Source: Membranipora membranacea (lineage: Eukaryota; Bryozoa; Gymnolaemata; Cheilostomatida; Membraniporidae). Taken from it: a stretch of 64,000 bases of DNA. The position numbers and the translations under genes are program-made. The DNA lies in assembly GCA_914767715.1 (NCBI GenBank), contig OU612072.1, positions 2,110,001-2,174,000 of the forward strand, written 5' to 3'. Below the pieces are notes generated by a model that had not been told where the DNA came from, did not search any database, and was given only the letters and a program-made list of their open reading frames with translations. Positions 36,601-47,600 of this stretch are shown in pieces. Numbering within the stretch: the first letter of the stretch is position 1; every line of letters begins with the position of its first letter.

Positions 36601-39600
36601 CTGCGAGAAGACAACTCAGGACTACATAACTGGAAAGCTGACTAAAATTTTATAATAAATGAGAGAATCACAGTAAAACATCAGAAAACTTTCACATAGT
36701 TGAAGAATGTTTAGTTGGTGTGCAAGATAATTCGGCATCAGATAGTGATGTGATAGTTATATCTCTGCAGGTCAAGCAGACCCTTCTAGGCTCACTGAGA
36801 AATCTACATGTGAAGAGGCTGATGAAGAAGACAAAGGCAAAGCTTCACCATCACAGTCGAGCCCTTAAGGTGGAGCAGCGCGGTCCAGCAGTAAAGGTAG
36901 TGATCAGACAACAGATGTCATCATGTACTCGATGTTGTATGTTAGGACAGTGTAGTCTGAGGTTATGCTGCTGTATGACTGCTTGTTTAAGAGATGGTAA
37001 GTAATACTGTCATTACTATAGGGCTGTTGACTACGACAACTGAGGGCGGATATTAGAGTGCTTCATCTCTAGCAAATACTTTGAATTGTCCCCTCTTTCT
37101 TAAGAGATTTCGATCCAATGTGACTCAACATTAATAGTATGTTTTTTTATGCTGTGATTGATCTATGCTATCTAGTCTGACGTTAGCCTTTACTTTCTGA
37201 CTTTTTGCAAGCCTCATTTTGCATGTTACTCTCTACGTTGATTGAGTTATTCGTTTAGTTGTGAGATAGATCATGACCATGTTGCTGTTGAAAAACCATT
37301 GATTTTTGCTGCTACATTTATATCAATACAGATGATTTAGATGTGTCATTTGAGGGAGATTTCACATTTGCGCTGAGAGTTGGTGAATGGCCTAGTCTGG
37401 CTACTGAATGGATACAACGACCGAGAATATGGCCTCACCCCAATGTCATACAGGTAACTTTAACTGGTCTGATCTGCAATTTTTTGCACTGACCCTTTTG
37501 CTACTGCACTTATGCAGGAGATTTAGGAGATTGTATTACAGGCATTAAAATTTTGTTTTGCCTGCAAAATTAGATTTCTACAGTCAACGCTTCTCTCTCA
37601 TGTCAACCCATTTGAATCAAAAACATCCAGGAAGCACAATGACTAAGTTCTAAAATGATGATGATAGTGATAATGGAACTGCCCACAACTCTATTGTGGG
37701 AAATTCCCTTGTCGAAGCAAACCGATGAACTGGTTGAACAGGCTAAGACAGGTAGTTTTGCTATAATTTCAGCATGTTATGTGAAAGCTGTTTAAACTTC
37801 TAATTTTGACAGTCAATAATTAGCATCCATCGTCATTGTGTGCAAAAATGATTATGATAACATTGTCAGAACAAAGCGGTCCGTTAAATTTTGGTTAAAT
37901 TCAATCAATCAACCAGGTCGCAAGGTCTTTATTCAAAAGTTTTGTGTCCAGAGCATCACAAACATTACTGAACACACTCTTTGTTTATTTAGTGTGTACT
38001 GAGTCGGGGATGTGCTCTAGTACCAAAATCTGACTGGGGAGAGGAGTTATTATGGAGATACAGTTTCTCAGAGGCAGAATATACTCTGATCAATAACGTA
38101 CCACCTCCTACACTCAAAGTTGTACTGTCTATTAAAGTAAGTACATCACCTACACTCAAAGTTGTACTGTCTATTAAAGTAAGTACATCACCTACACTCA
38201 AAGTTGTACTGTCTATTAAAGTAAGTACATCACCTACACTCAAAGTTGTACTGTCTATTAAAGTAAGTACATCACCTACACTCAAAGTCGTACTGTCTAT
38301 TAAAGTAAGTACATCACCTACACTCAAAGTTGTACTGTCTATTAAAGTAAGTACATCACCTACACTCAAAGTTGTACTGTCTATTAAAGTAAGTACATCA
38401 CATACACTCAAAATTCTACTGTCTATTAAAGTAAGTACATCACCTACACTCAAAATTGTACTGTCTATTAAAGTAAGTACATCACCTACACTCAAAGTTG
38501 TACTGTCTATTAAAGTAAGTACATCACCTACACTCAAAGTTGTACTGTCTATTAAAGTAAGTACATCACCTACACTCAAAGTTGTACTGTCTATTAAAGT
38601 AAGTACATCACCTACACTCAAAGTTGTACTGTCTATTAAAGTAAGTACATCACCTACACTCAAAATTGTACTGTCTATTAAAGTAAGTACATCACCTACA
38701 CTCAAAGTTGTACTGTCTATTAAAGTAAGTACATCACCTACACTCAAAGTTGTACTGTCTATTAAAGTAAGTACATCACCTACACTCAAAGTTGTACTGT
38801 CTATTAAAGTAAGTACATCACCTACACTCAAAGTTGTACTGTCTATTAAAGTAAGTACATCACCTACACTCAAAGTTGTACTGTCTATTAAAGTAAGTAC
38901 ATCACCTACACTCAAAATTGTACTGTCTATGAAAGTAAGTACATCACCTACACTCAAAGTTGTAATGTCTAACAAAGTAAGTACATCACCTACACTCAAA
39001 ATTCTACTGTCTATTAAAGTAAGTACATCACCTACACTCAAAATTGTACTGTCTATGAAAGTAAGTGCTCTGAACAGCCATCTCTAAAATAATAGGAAAG
39101 AGAAAACATAGAATAGACCTCAGTCAACATCTTGTGTTCACTGTAACAATGGTGATTGTTGGTACTGTTTGTACTTGTAGGGACTTCTGAAGAGATATAA
39201 CTGCCCCCTTAAGTCATACGCCCTCAAGTCAATGATGCTCTGGTGTCTAGAGGCACACCGAGAAGATCCTGAGATACTCACAGACTCTCAGAATCTACCG
39301 AGAATATTTGATTGTCTCCTCAAAGAATTCCTCAACATGATCAGAGAAGGTACGTACAAAGTGACTCAGAGAAAATGCTAATCCTCATAAAGTAATGGCT
39401 CAAAAAGAATCTGATCCAATAAAAATCCACAAGTTTTCCCTCGCTCGATTGTTACAGTTGATATCATTGTCGATTAAATAGAATGATTTTGATAACAAAA
39501 AAGATAGTTGCACTCTGATGGTTAAGGGTGAGGAATTGTGAACATATTATCCAGGTTCAATTTGAGTCGGATTTTATTTATGCCATTCAAATCAGATCGA

Positions 39601-40155
39601 TGATGATGCATTGTGATTTTATATTCATTTAGGCCGCTGTAGACATTACTTTATGAGAGAAATCAATCTTCTTCAGGAGGATAACATACAGAGAATAGTT
39701 GAGATCCTGGAAGAAATACTCGCTGATCCCTATAGCTATCTCACAACAAGGTTAGCCTCAGAACTTTACAGTGAGGTTATGTCAAAACAGGATAGGATTT
39801 ATCCCTATGTGCTTTAAGATTATTTTTAAAAAAATTTTTATACTGACAGCATTAAAAATCTTCTTTTTTTTTGACGAGACCACGGTTATTTTCAAACAGA
39901 ATCAACTGAGACATCCGTATTGTAATGTTATTAATTATTTTCAACCCTCGTACCCCCCCCCCCCCCCCTTTCCATTTTTGCCCCCCCCCCTTACACTTGA
40001 CACTGATATTTGTTTCAGATCTTACATAGCTTATTTATTATCATTCTTTCTACTGTAGAGCATTAGAGAAGAGTAGATGTTGCGCTCTGAGTACAATGAT
40101 TTGTAGATTGATGTGTGGATGTCATGATACTGAATCAACTCTGGATATCTACTGA
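33700..40155 (+). CDS. Membrane-anchored Mab-21/cGAS-like nucleotidyltransferase-fold protein 1 (542 aa)
   Basis: Eleven exons close in frame: 33700-33891, 34520-34649, 35037-35158, 35994-36168, 36400-36533, 36771-36996, 37332-37453, 37993-38136, 39181-39349, 39633-39750 and 40059-40155. Order: short Pro/Tyr/Gly N-terminus (1-35), one transmembrane helix (about 36-61), cysteine-rich juxtamembrane segment (64-90), then the Mab-21 fold. G145-S146 and D175-x-D177 match the nucleotidyltransferase GS...DxD motif. GPAVKVVI (289-296) and D336 in GDFTFAL supply the third acid. The C-terminal half has LKSYALKSMMLW, typical of Mab-21. Extra cysteine clusters are at 303-323 and in the C-terminal tail. 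The acids being kept makes an active enzyme possible. The membrane anchor recalls ITPRIP-type Mab-21 proteins. Tandem paralogue at 41603. Intron 8 begins with a minisatellite of splice donors. Confidence 0.88.
34699..34727. repeat. Small hairpin, diverged TAGCCTGTCTTGACA family
   Basis: 'gcctgttttga' faces 'tcaaaacaggc' across 7 bases, in intron 2 of the first Mab-21-like gene. Confidence 0.4.
35170..35365. repeat. Degenerate TCAGACTATC tandem repeat
   Basis: Loose array of roughly 10-11 base units around 'ctcagactat' in intron 3 of the first Mab-21-like gene, starting just after the exon 3 donor. Confidence 0.8.
38137..39060 (+). repeat. 42-bp minisatellite made of exon end plus 5' splice site
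   Basis: Exactly 22 units of 42 bases with no length change; only point differences. Each unit is 12 bases of intron start (gtaagtacatca) followed by a copy of the last 30 bases of exon 8. GTAAGT donors therefore stand at 38137 and then every 42 bases to 39061, 23 in all. In the plus frame every unit is open (14 codons beginning VSTSPTLK), and the frame runs on to a stop about 8 codons past the array. The paralogue at 41603-49546 has no such array at this intron. The 350-codon minus frame over it is a repeat artefact. Confidence 0.97.
39949..39988. repeat. Poly-C tracts
   Basis: Two runs of C separated by a short T-rich spacer, in the last intron of the first Mab-21-like gene. Sequence length here is error-prone. 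Confidence 0.9.
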
Positions 40156-40159
40156 ATTT

Positions 40160-41600
40160 ATATATGAGTATCGTATACGCAGTCGGAACATTCACAGGTT
40201 CAAGGCAGTTTTGAGGCATCATAAAAAAGTTATAAAGAAACTGCTCCCATTTATCTAAGTTGCTCCCAAAGCGGATATTGTGCAGGAAAAAGCTTTAATA
40301 TACGTCAAAATAAATCTTTCCTAATACAAGTGCCATATTATCATCGATTTTTACTGGATTTACTATTTTTACTATCCCAAATCACATAGAAGCCACCATG
40401 TTAATAGGTATCTTTTTCTAGTTCTATTGCTGAAGCAATATTTCACAATAGGATTTTCTCAGATAATCCCAAAATATAATTTGATCATTTGCAAACCGGC
40501 GTCAAATGTCATTTATATTTAATTAAGCTGTGATGTTATGTTTATATGTAAACAAATGGATCATTTGCTGTTACATGATTGGAGTGCTGATGAGATTTCA
40601 AAACAAAAAGCTTGGGTGCTCTGGCCCAAAAAAATCATACTATAAATAAAAGATCTGCATCTTCTTCAGTTTAAGCGTTCAATATTAATTCCGTTATTAC
40701 ACCGGGGGATCTCCTAGATGTATTAAAAACAATTTTTAGGTATAGTGGGTGGACACTGTCTTTGGCAATCTCTCTAACAGGACAATCGATCTCCGCGTGG
40801 AAATTTAGGAAAATTTGGGCAATCACACAGCCGTTATTACAATTTGGCCTGATGATATCTGCCGATTAATATTCTGTGTATGAAGCTAAAAACACCGGTG
40901 TCAAATCCGTTGACGTATTCAGCCTAAGAAAAGGCACTGTTTGAATTTTTTTTCCATTCATTCTTTCACTATTGTGCACTTAGTCCCAGACCACACTAGG
41001 GGCGGCTTACAATGGCTCCAAAACCCCATGCTTGTGTTACTCCGAAACCTTGCATCCGCCTCTCAGGAATTTTGCCTCCGCTATCATTCTTGCTACCCTG
41101 TTGAATTAAGGGCTCCATGTGTTAATCAATAAACTATGGATATCAACTGCATTAATCAGATTTTCAATATTGTAACTCAGTTGAAATATGAACTCGCATT
41201 AAAAAACGATTCTGATACAATAGCACTGTTCAATGCAGCTTTTCTCGCTCAAATAGGAAACATGCACAATGAATTGTATATAGTAGATTATTGATTTTTT
41301 GTTAATTTCTATGACTCAATCTTCTGCACTGAAGAAAATTCCCCACTTTGGATTGTACAACTCTCAAAAGCTCCACTAATAGTATTATATTAGTAGGTGT
41401 TAATAAACGTCCATACAAGCTCAAGTTCATCTATCTAGCGCTGCAGTTTATACTACAACTTTTGCAAACATTTATGTTACCTGTAAGGTAAGTTGAGGAG
41501 GGATTTCCTAGTTGCTAGTTATTTGAGTTTGCTGTCATAAGAGTTTCATTGCCATACGATTCAAGCATGATTGCTACAAAGATACATTTATATTATTTTT
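40160..41600. other. Spacer between tandem Mab-21-like genes
   Basis: Contains a poly(A) signal AATAAA at 40309-40314, 154 bases past the stop of the first gene. No promoter motif for the second gene is clear and no other gene is seen. Confidence 0.55.
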
Positions 41601-41602
41601 AG

Positions 41603-44600
41603 ATGTCTCAAGTGGTAGATTTTTTTAATGGACTCTTTACAACAGCTCCACCTCGATATGTCAACACTTATTACACAGGCAGCGGTGTAGATGATGAAAC
41701 ATGGTGGTGGATAGGCATCATCGGAGGAGCATCTGTTGGCGGAATTTTGTTTCTAGTCCTTCTTGGCTTTGCTATACGTGGATGTGTAAGTCTCAAATCA
41801 TGTTATAATACAAGTGGACATCCCTATATATTGTGTCAGATCATCAAGTGGACTAACAGGCTCTATGTGCCTCAGTATTCTTACGAGCTAGGACAAATCC
41901 TCACTGCTATACTATAGGGTAGTTCAATGAAGTTCAAAGTCAGGGTCTCAGATGAGCTGTGAGGCAGCTTCTCACACTGTTCAAGGACCATCTACCCAAT
42001 TCAAAAGTTGCATGATACAATTTTCGATTTACACTGATTCACTTTTTCATCTTTCCCTAGCTAGGCAAGATATCATAAGATATCAAACCATCCTCTGACC
42101 TTCTGATATTATATGGATTTCAGTGTCAGTGTGCCAGGAAGCAGAACTGTCCTCTGTTGTGTAGAATCTGCAGAAGATCGTGTCGTTCTCAATGTGGGAC
42201 TGCAGATGTTAGTCAGGAGGAAGGGATCCTCCGCCCATATCAGGGAATACTTGGTTAGTTTGAAGGTCATTATTTCATTACTTCAATTCGAGTGAGCTTT
42301 GTTGCAAAAGACTTTCGATGCCCAAACATCATGGCGCAATTATAAAGATTGCAAAGTGCGGCTGCAACCCCTTCTATCTTCGACATTACTTCATCTGTGG
42401 TTTCCTGTAGAGTTTCTTGATTTTCCTCCCAAGAATAAACCGCCAATTGTAATCAAAAGTTCCAAGGACACTAAAAAATATTCAATAGGGGATTTTTGTG
42501 AATATCATGACAGCGTATCAGGTAAATTTTATTTTGTGAAGAAAATGAGAAGTTGATGAAGAAAACCGTGATCGAACACCCGATCCTCAAAAATATTGTG
42601 AGCCAGTTGAACAGAAGCTGTGAACAGTTTAAATTCGAGACTAAGCTTGTTGGATCTCTGAAGGTAGTATATTTGACCACTTCCCTGTTTAATTACTACA
42701 TTGATCAGTTGAGACCAAAACTTAGTTGTTACAGAAGTTATCACAGCAAGCCTTTGCATACCATACTAAATAGGAAATATTGACACCTGACACGTTGATA
42801 ATAAAATGTTTTGAGAAAACCAGTTTGCTTTACTTATTCACTCACGCCAACTATGAGCACACATGCATGAGAATCAATATGAATACGCTACCCTTCAGTT
42901 CACCTACAGCCAGATTTTTCTGTCATCATCATTCTCAACAGTGTACCACAAATGTTTGGGAATACAGTGCTTAAAACAACAGATCAGTACACAATTTTTT
43001 TTGCATTGTCCAGGAGAGATTAGGCAAACCTACAAGAGTGATCACTGAAGAATACCCAGCAGGATTACCTAGTAGGAGTCCTCTATGCACAGACATAGAT
43101 GTCATGATGATCTGTAAATCACTACACACCACTCACAATCCACATATCTGTGACAAGCTTATAATCTTCCCGTCTATATCTTCAAAGGGTTCGTCATCAG
43201 TATTCAGATATACAGAACTAGATTGCTACAGCCAATCTGTCAATGGGTTGGGACATTGATATAGCATTTTATATCAATGGGTTGGGATCGATAAATCAGT
43301 TGTCAGTGTCACTCATAAAAAGAAAGTGAACTCTATGGGATTCCACCAAAGTAAGCGTACTGCTGCTAGATTCATTAAGAGAAAACAATTGAAATTTTAT
43401 AAGCACCACTAAATCTGATGAGAAAAAATGTTGAAATAAAAAATTCTTACACAAAAAGTGGAATCGCAAATCTGAGAACCAGAAAAAAGGTGTTTATGTC
43501 AGTAGTATCAACAATCTACAGAATGAAATTTCCTTTCACGGCCCTATTTGTATAATATTATATTGATTGTAGGTTTTGTGAAGGTGATGGTACCCGCTGC
43601 AATGTATCAGAGTAAGATCACAGACTTTATCAAACCTCTCAGTGTCAAGGAGGACAATGATGAAGGAAAATTTACTCAGACAACATACTTCCTCTCTGCC
43701 GAATTGGTAAGTAACTTCTCTGTAATAATCTTTTAAAAAAATTTAAATTGTTTTCTTTCGTTAGTTGTAAATAGCAAAGGACTGCAGGTAGCTACGCAAA
43801 ATGACTGTGACACCTAAATAGACGGAAACCTGATCCCGATTTAATAGCTCTAAACTTCTTGGTTGATGATGTAGCATAATTGCCTATTGATGTTTTTGAA
43901 CTACCTGAGACAAGTATAGGATGCTGTTTTTTTCTCACGAGGAGATGGTAGGATTATATCTTCATAATGGCCAACAGATTTGATCAACTATATAATAAGC
44001 AAAGGGTGAGTTGTTTCCCGAGCTAGTTCCACGCTGGGGATAATTTAGGCAGCCATATCAGGTTGAGTCTATCTGAGGCTTTGTGATAATAGCATTCAAT
44101 CAAATAACCCTACGCTACAATATAATTCTCAGTGGAGAATATAGTTCAAACCAAAAAGTTGTTAAGAAATAAAATGCACGAATATTAGAAATTCCCAGCC
44201 TTTTCAGCACTTACCTTTATTTTTGTGATCCTAGAGAAGAAAATGTGCTGACAAGAGAAAGAACAACGATCATCTTCCTCGCTTTGTTTTCATTTCATTG
44301 TCTGTCTGCTTTCCCATGTTTCACTTGATGTACCATCACTGTTTTTTATGAGATTCGAGGATCGATATTGTTATATCTGTTTTCCAGGTTAAAAGTTCAT
44401 TGTGTTCAACACTTAGAAAGCTGAATGTCATGAAGCTTGCACAAAAATCTAAAGCTAAATTACATCACCATCGTCGAGCGCTAAAGGTGGACCAATGTGG
44501 CCCAGCTGTGAAGGTTGTGATCAGACAACAGATGTCATCATGTACAAGATGCTGTATGTTAGGACAGTGTAGTCTGAGGTTATGCTGCTGTATGACCTGC

Positions 44601-47600
44601 TGCTTACAAGATGGTAAGTATTGAGTTTTTGAAGGTTGATACTGAGACTGCTTTTGACTGCTAGTGACGTATTTATACACCGATTCTCTCAATTTGAATT
44701 CAGTTTTCCGATTTGAAAATTAATTTTAGTGGCGCTGAGTTAAGTATCCATCAGGCAACCTGCTTATTGATCATAAACTGCTTGTCCATAAATATCAGAT
44801 AAAATATCTTTGTTGGTATTATTTATTTCAGAGGAATTAGATGTGTTATTTGAAGGTGACTTTACCTTTGCATTGAAAGTGAGTGAATGGCCATCTTTGG
44901 CAGTAGAATGGATTAACCGTTCACGGAGCTGGCCCTCTCAAGAGTTAGTCAAGGTACCACATTATTGATTATCCGAGCATATTGTGTGCTAACAATAAGG
45001 TCCTCGTTAATGTAGGCTATGTATTGTTTTTGAGATACAAAATTGCTATTTGATTCCTGTAAAGATTATCTTTATTTTCTATCATGGATGTCTTCCATTG
45101 TGCGAGTAGTCAATTTTTACATCTTTGAAAGTGAAAATCATCTTGGTGTGTGTTTACCGGTTGAAAGGGTCAGGATTGCTAATCGCTTCTCAGGCAGATA
45201 TGGAAGAATGGATGCATAGCTTTATACTTCTTCTTTCAAATAGTTGGTTGACTATAGACCATCAGAAAAGGTACCATGTTATCTTACATAATAAGCCCTG
45301 ATCATGCGCTGGCCAGATAAGGTCCTTAACCCGCATCAATGTGTATAATGGAACAAAATGTAAAAAATAAAGATAAAGGTAGGTACTTCAGCTACTTTTA
45401 TCTTGTAGACCATCCTAAACGAAGGCTGTGCTCTGGTACCAAAGTCAGAATGGGGCCAATGGCTATACTGGAGGTATAGTTTTTCTGAAGCAGAACGGAC
45501 CTTGATAGGAAAGATTCCCTTAGCTACACTGAAAGTAGTCCTCGCTATCAAAGTAATTAATAAGTGTCTCATAATGCGACTTATATTGTTGTATCAGACA
45601 TACATCAATAAAAAAAGAGGCAGCAGACATGTCAGTCATCATCAAAAATCATCTCTCTTATGGTTCCCGTTGCTGCAAATAAGTGAACATCATATTAGTT
45701 TTTATTTTAGCTTATGTCAAAGTGTATGGTTCATTTGTCAACTTGAAAGATCTAACACTTAAAAAGCCTGTTTGTGAAGGTCTAGGATGCAAAGCAGCAT
45801 TTAGAGCTCTAGGCAGAATTGAATCTTTCCAATGAAAACAAAGAACTTTTCTTTTCTGATAGATTAAAGTGGCATAAAACCCTGGCACCACTAGTTATGA
45901 ATCCACTTGCAATTTACTTTCACAGATAGGCAGCGTACTCAACAATGAAAATCCTAGGTATAAGCTCCGGTTCTGCACCGCAGGGCAGTCAGCAGCCCCT
46001 AAACCCCTATGGCTTCAAAAAAACTGAATTAAATTGGGAAGCTATGTTTTGTTTATAATCTCATAGAAAAGCGTAATTTCTTTTTATTGAAGGCAAAAAC
46101 ATTGTTTTTGTAGATGATTTTTCAATTGACATGCCTGTGTATGTATTAGATTGAAACAAACGAAAGATAGCTGCTTTACTTCCAGAAACAAATAATTTTC
46201 TACATCAACATTTTCCAGCAATACATTTATTTTAAGAGTATTAACACTTGGCCAATCATATTGGGTATGCCTGATACTGAAACAAAATGGTGGAAGAGAG
46301 TTTGCTATTAACATAATTAAAATTTTCTAATTTAATATTTGATTCTAACATGCAAGTTTAGAAAGAGTAAATCATTACGCATCAAATATCAAAATATAAC
46401 TTTTATGGTTGTCTGCTCCTTTAAGATGCTTTTTGTCCGTTGGTAAACAAGCGATCATCACTTAGTTTACTTGTCGAACTTTTCTAGTGTTTATTGGATC
46501 ATGCTAACTTATTATTATTAGTACTGCTCCCTGCAAGAGAACATCTTGACTATGTCCACTTTTGATGTGTATTTTTACATATATGTTTTATAGAACTATG
46601 AAAAATAACTGGTAATATTTATTCACATTTCAGGGATTATTGAAGAGATATAACTGTCCTCTAAAGTCTTACCCACTAAAGTCCATGTTACTCTGGTGTA
46701 TGGAGAAGCCGATGGATAAACCTGACTTCTGGTCAAACTCTGAAAACTTATCTGAAATTCTTGAATACCTACTCAAGGAATTTCTCAACATGATCAAAGA
46801 AGGTTTGACTTTAATAAGATTCATTTACGCAACTACGTAGAAAATAAGATGAGAAATAAAACACTGCAATGAACGAACGAAACATGAGAGTATTATTTTA
46901 TGGTTTTATCATGAATGCCTACAGCGCATACTATGAGAGCCTGTGTCTTCATGATGTGCCTGCAATTGTTCTGTTTCATTCAATAACATGGCTCTCAGGT
47001 TGCCACTTTATTCATTGACTTTGTAGTGGAAAAGCAAAATCATTGCCCTGGTTTATGGTAGCAGTATTTAACTATCAATCATGCTCCTTTTGTTGGTCTA
47101 GGTGTTGATTGCAATCAAATGCCAATACCAGCAATCCAGCTAACATTTGAGCACAATAACTAACTATTTTTAAGAACATCCTAAAAACCTACGATTCCTT
47201 GAATAATCAGCAGATTGGGAAGCTTTTCAAGGCTTAAGGCTAAGAGAGAAGTACACCTGTATTATCTCGTATGGATCCTTTCTTGATTCTTTAAAGGCAA
47301 ATGTAGTAATTATTTCATCCGTGAGATAAACTTGCTGGAAGAAGAAAATACTCCCAGGATTATTGAGATACTAGAGAAACTTGCTAAGAATCCTTACCAA
47401 CACTTAACAACCAGGTGATGTACTGCGATTAATAAATAAATGGGTAAGTGGTCATTTCGGCCATGTCACGCCCTTGCATAGCCCATACATCGCCTATACC
47501 ACGCACAACACATCGCACCTGATAGCCCATACCTCGCCCAAGTTTAAACTGCTGTGTGGTGTATGTGCGATGTACCAACATGGCCCACCCTCGCATTTTC

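Noticed and set aside
37989-39041. 350-codon minus-strand open frame of 14-residue repeats
   Set aside because: It is the antisense of the 42-bp minisatellite at the exon 8/intron 8 border of the Mab-21-like gene; any frame across a 42-base unit without stops stays open.
38137-39060. CRISPR-like array
   Set aside because: The units are contiguous without unique spacers, and the context is an animal gene with introns.
42299-42556. 85-codon frame in intron 2 of the second Mab-21-like gene
   Set aside because: It overlaps the exon 3 acceptor, has no counterpart in the paralogue and no known motif.
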